Shown here: in pieces, positions 63,662 through 64,000 of the stretch
How the letters are laid out: each line of letters opens with the position of its first letter
Numbering within the stretch: position 1 is the first letter of the stretch
Assembly (NCBI GenBank): GCA_002840095.1
Contig: PGZL01000007.1
Coordinates: 105,267 to 169,266, forward strand
DNA: 64,000 nt
Source: Gammaproteobacteria bacterium HGW-Gammaproteobacteria-1
GTDB taxonomy: Bacteria; Pseudomonadota; Gammaproteobacteria; Thiohalomonadales; Thiohalomonadaceae
Direction: 5' to 3'
The notes under the pieces: generated by a model
Databases searched by the model: none
What the model was told of the DNA's origin: nothing
The model's input: the letters and a program-made list of their open reading frames with translations, nothing else
Program-made: the position numbers and the translations under genes

Positions 63662-64000
63662 GAGTTCCCCATGCCGTATTTCGGCAAAATCTGGCTAATG
63701 CGTGGATAAGCGGCAAGAATACTTTATCCGTGTGGTTCGAAACAACGTTAACCGTATATCCATAAAGGGAAAGGCGGTGTGTGCTGATTTGGCAGGGATC
63801 CCGTCCCGTTGATGATGCTAGGTTTTTTGCGCGCTGCGGGCGCTGATTTCGGCGGGGGCTGCCCCCCCTACTCCGGGGTGGTGCGCGCTGTCGCGCGGGT
63901 ATATTGGGTCGGGGTTCCGCCCCCGTACGACGTGTTACTTTCTTTTGCGCGGCCAAAAGAAACTAACGAAAGAAAAGGCCGCCCCGATGTCTCGCCGCTA
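63662..64000. other. Intergenic tail with low-complexity and palindromic sequence
   Basis: No gene is seen in these 339 bases. They hold an AT-rich stretch next to the LysR start (likely its promoter), GC-rich runs (63851-63922) and the palindromic element described at 63934-63985. A gene beginning beyond the window cannot be excluded. Confidence 0.5.
63934..63985. repeat. GTTACTTTCTTTTG palindromic extragenic element
   Basis: GTTACTTTCTTTTG (63934-63947) is inverted in CAAAAGAAACTAAC (63955-63968), with one to two mismatches. It is followed by GAAAGAAAAGGCCGCCCCG. Elements of this appearance are common between genes in many proteobacteria, to my memory, and their role is unclear. Confidence 0.6.

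Overview
This 64-kb window is a GC-rich gammaproteobacterial chromosome segment carrying about 50 genes. It has no tRNA, rRNA, CRISPR array, insertion sequence or prophage that I can see. The classic gammaproteobacterial order bamC-dapA | gcvR-bcp is present. So is the Pseudomonas-like order rhdA ... psd ... fimW-fimX. Together with a DsrS-like protein these suggest an environmental, possibly sulfur-oxidising, Chromatiales/Ectothiorhodospiraceae-like bacterium. The taxon is inferred from gene content only.

Layout. 1-7000: molybdenum cofactor genes (mobB tail, moeA), a histone-H1-like protein divergent from a Lon protease, hemH and dsrS. 7000-18100: a multi-domain c-di-GMP response regulator; a ThDP enzyme of the acetolactate-synthase family; and, convergent with it, a five-gene operon of ABC-type binding protein, histidine kinase, TonB receptor and two paralogous citrate-synthase-like proteins whose active sites look altered. 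18100-22000: VWA/MoxR pair, thioredoxin, hslR and a zinc-ribbon protein. 22000-34500: chemoreceptor, response regulator, htpG with a clear sigma-32 promoter, pgm, a YbaL-type K+ antiporter, ppdK and a KamA-like radical SAM enzyme. 34500-42300: rhdA, a stand-alone LexA/UmuD-type peptidase preceded by an SOS box, a SCO1 protein, psd, a DUF3330 protein, fimW and fimX. 42300-48100: htpX, a SulP transporter, and a class III adenylate cyclase with a TPR lipoprotein. 48100-55300: parC, a CbiX-like chelatase, parE and a second chemoreceptor. 55300-64000: MBL hydrolase-bamC-dapA, gcvR-bcp-phoH2, and LysR-hypothetical-perM.

Signalling is a theme. Two GGDEF/EAL proteins, FimW, a cyclase, two chemoreceptors, an orphan kinase and an orphan receiver point to surface motility controlled by c-di-GMP and cAMP. 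Stress proteases and chaperones (lon, htpG, htpX, hslR) form a second theme.

The most unusual non-coding feature is a set of about 15 intergenic elements sharing one architecture. A short word of 7-10 bases is repeated with small changes along one arm and usually again, inverted, along the other. At least seven unrelated words are used (CGCAGAGN, CGCCAAGN, GTTACAA, GTTTCGA, AACAAGATG, CGCGAATGAA, GGTACGA), always between genes and sometimes inside operons. With the diverged citrate-synthase-like pair, they are the best candidates here for something not yet well described.
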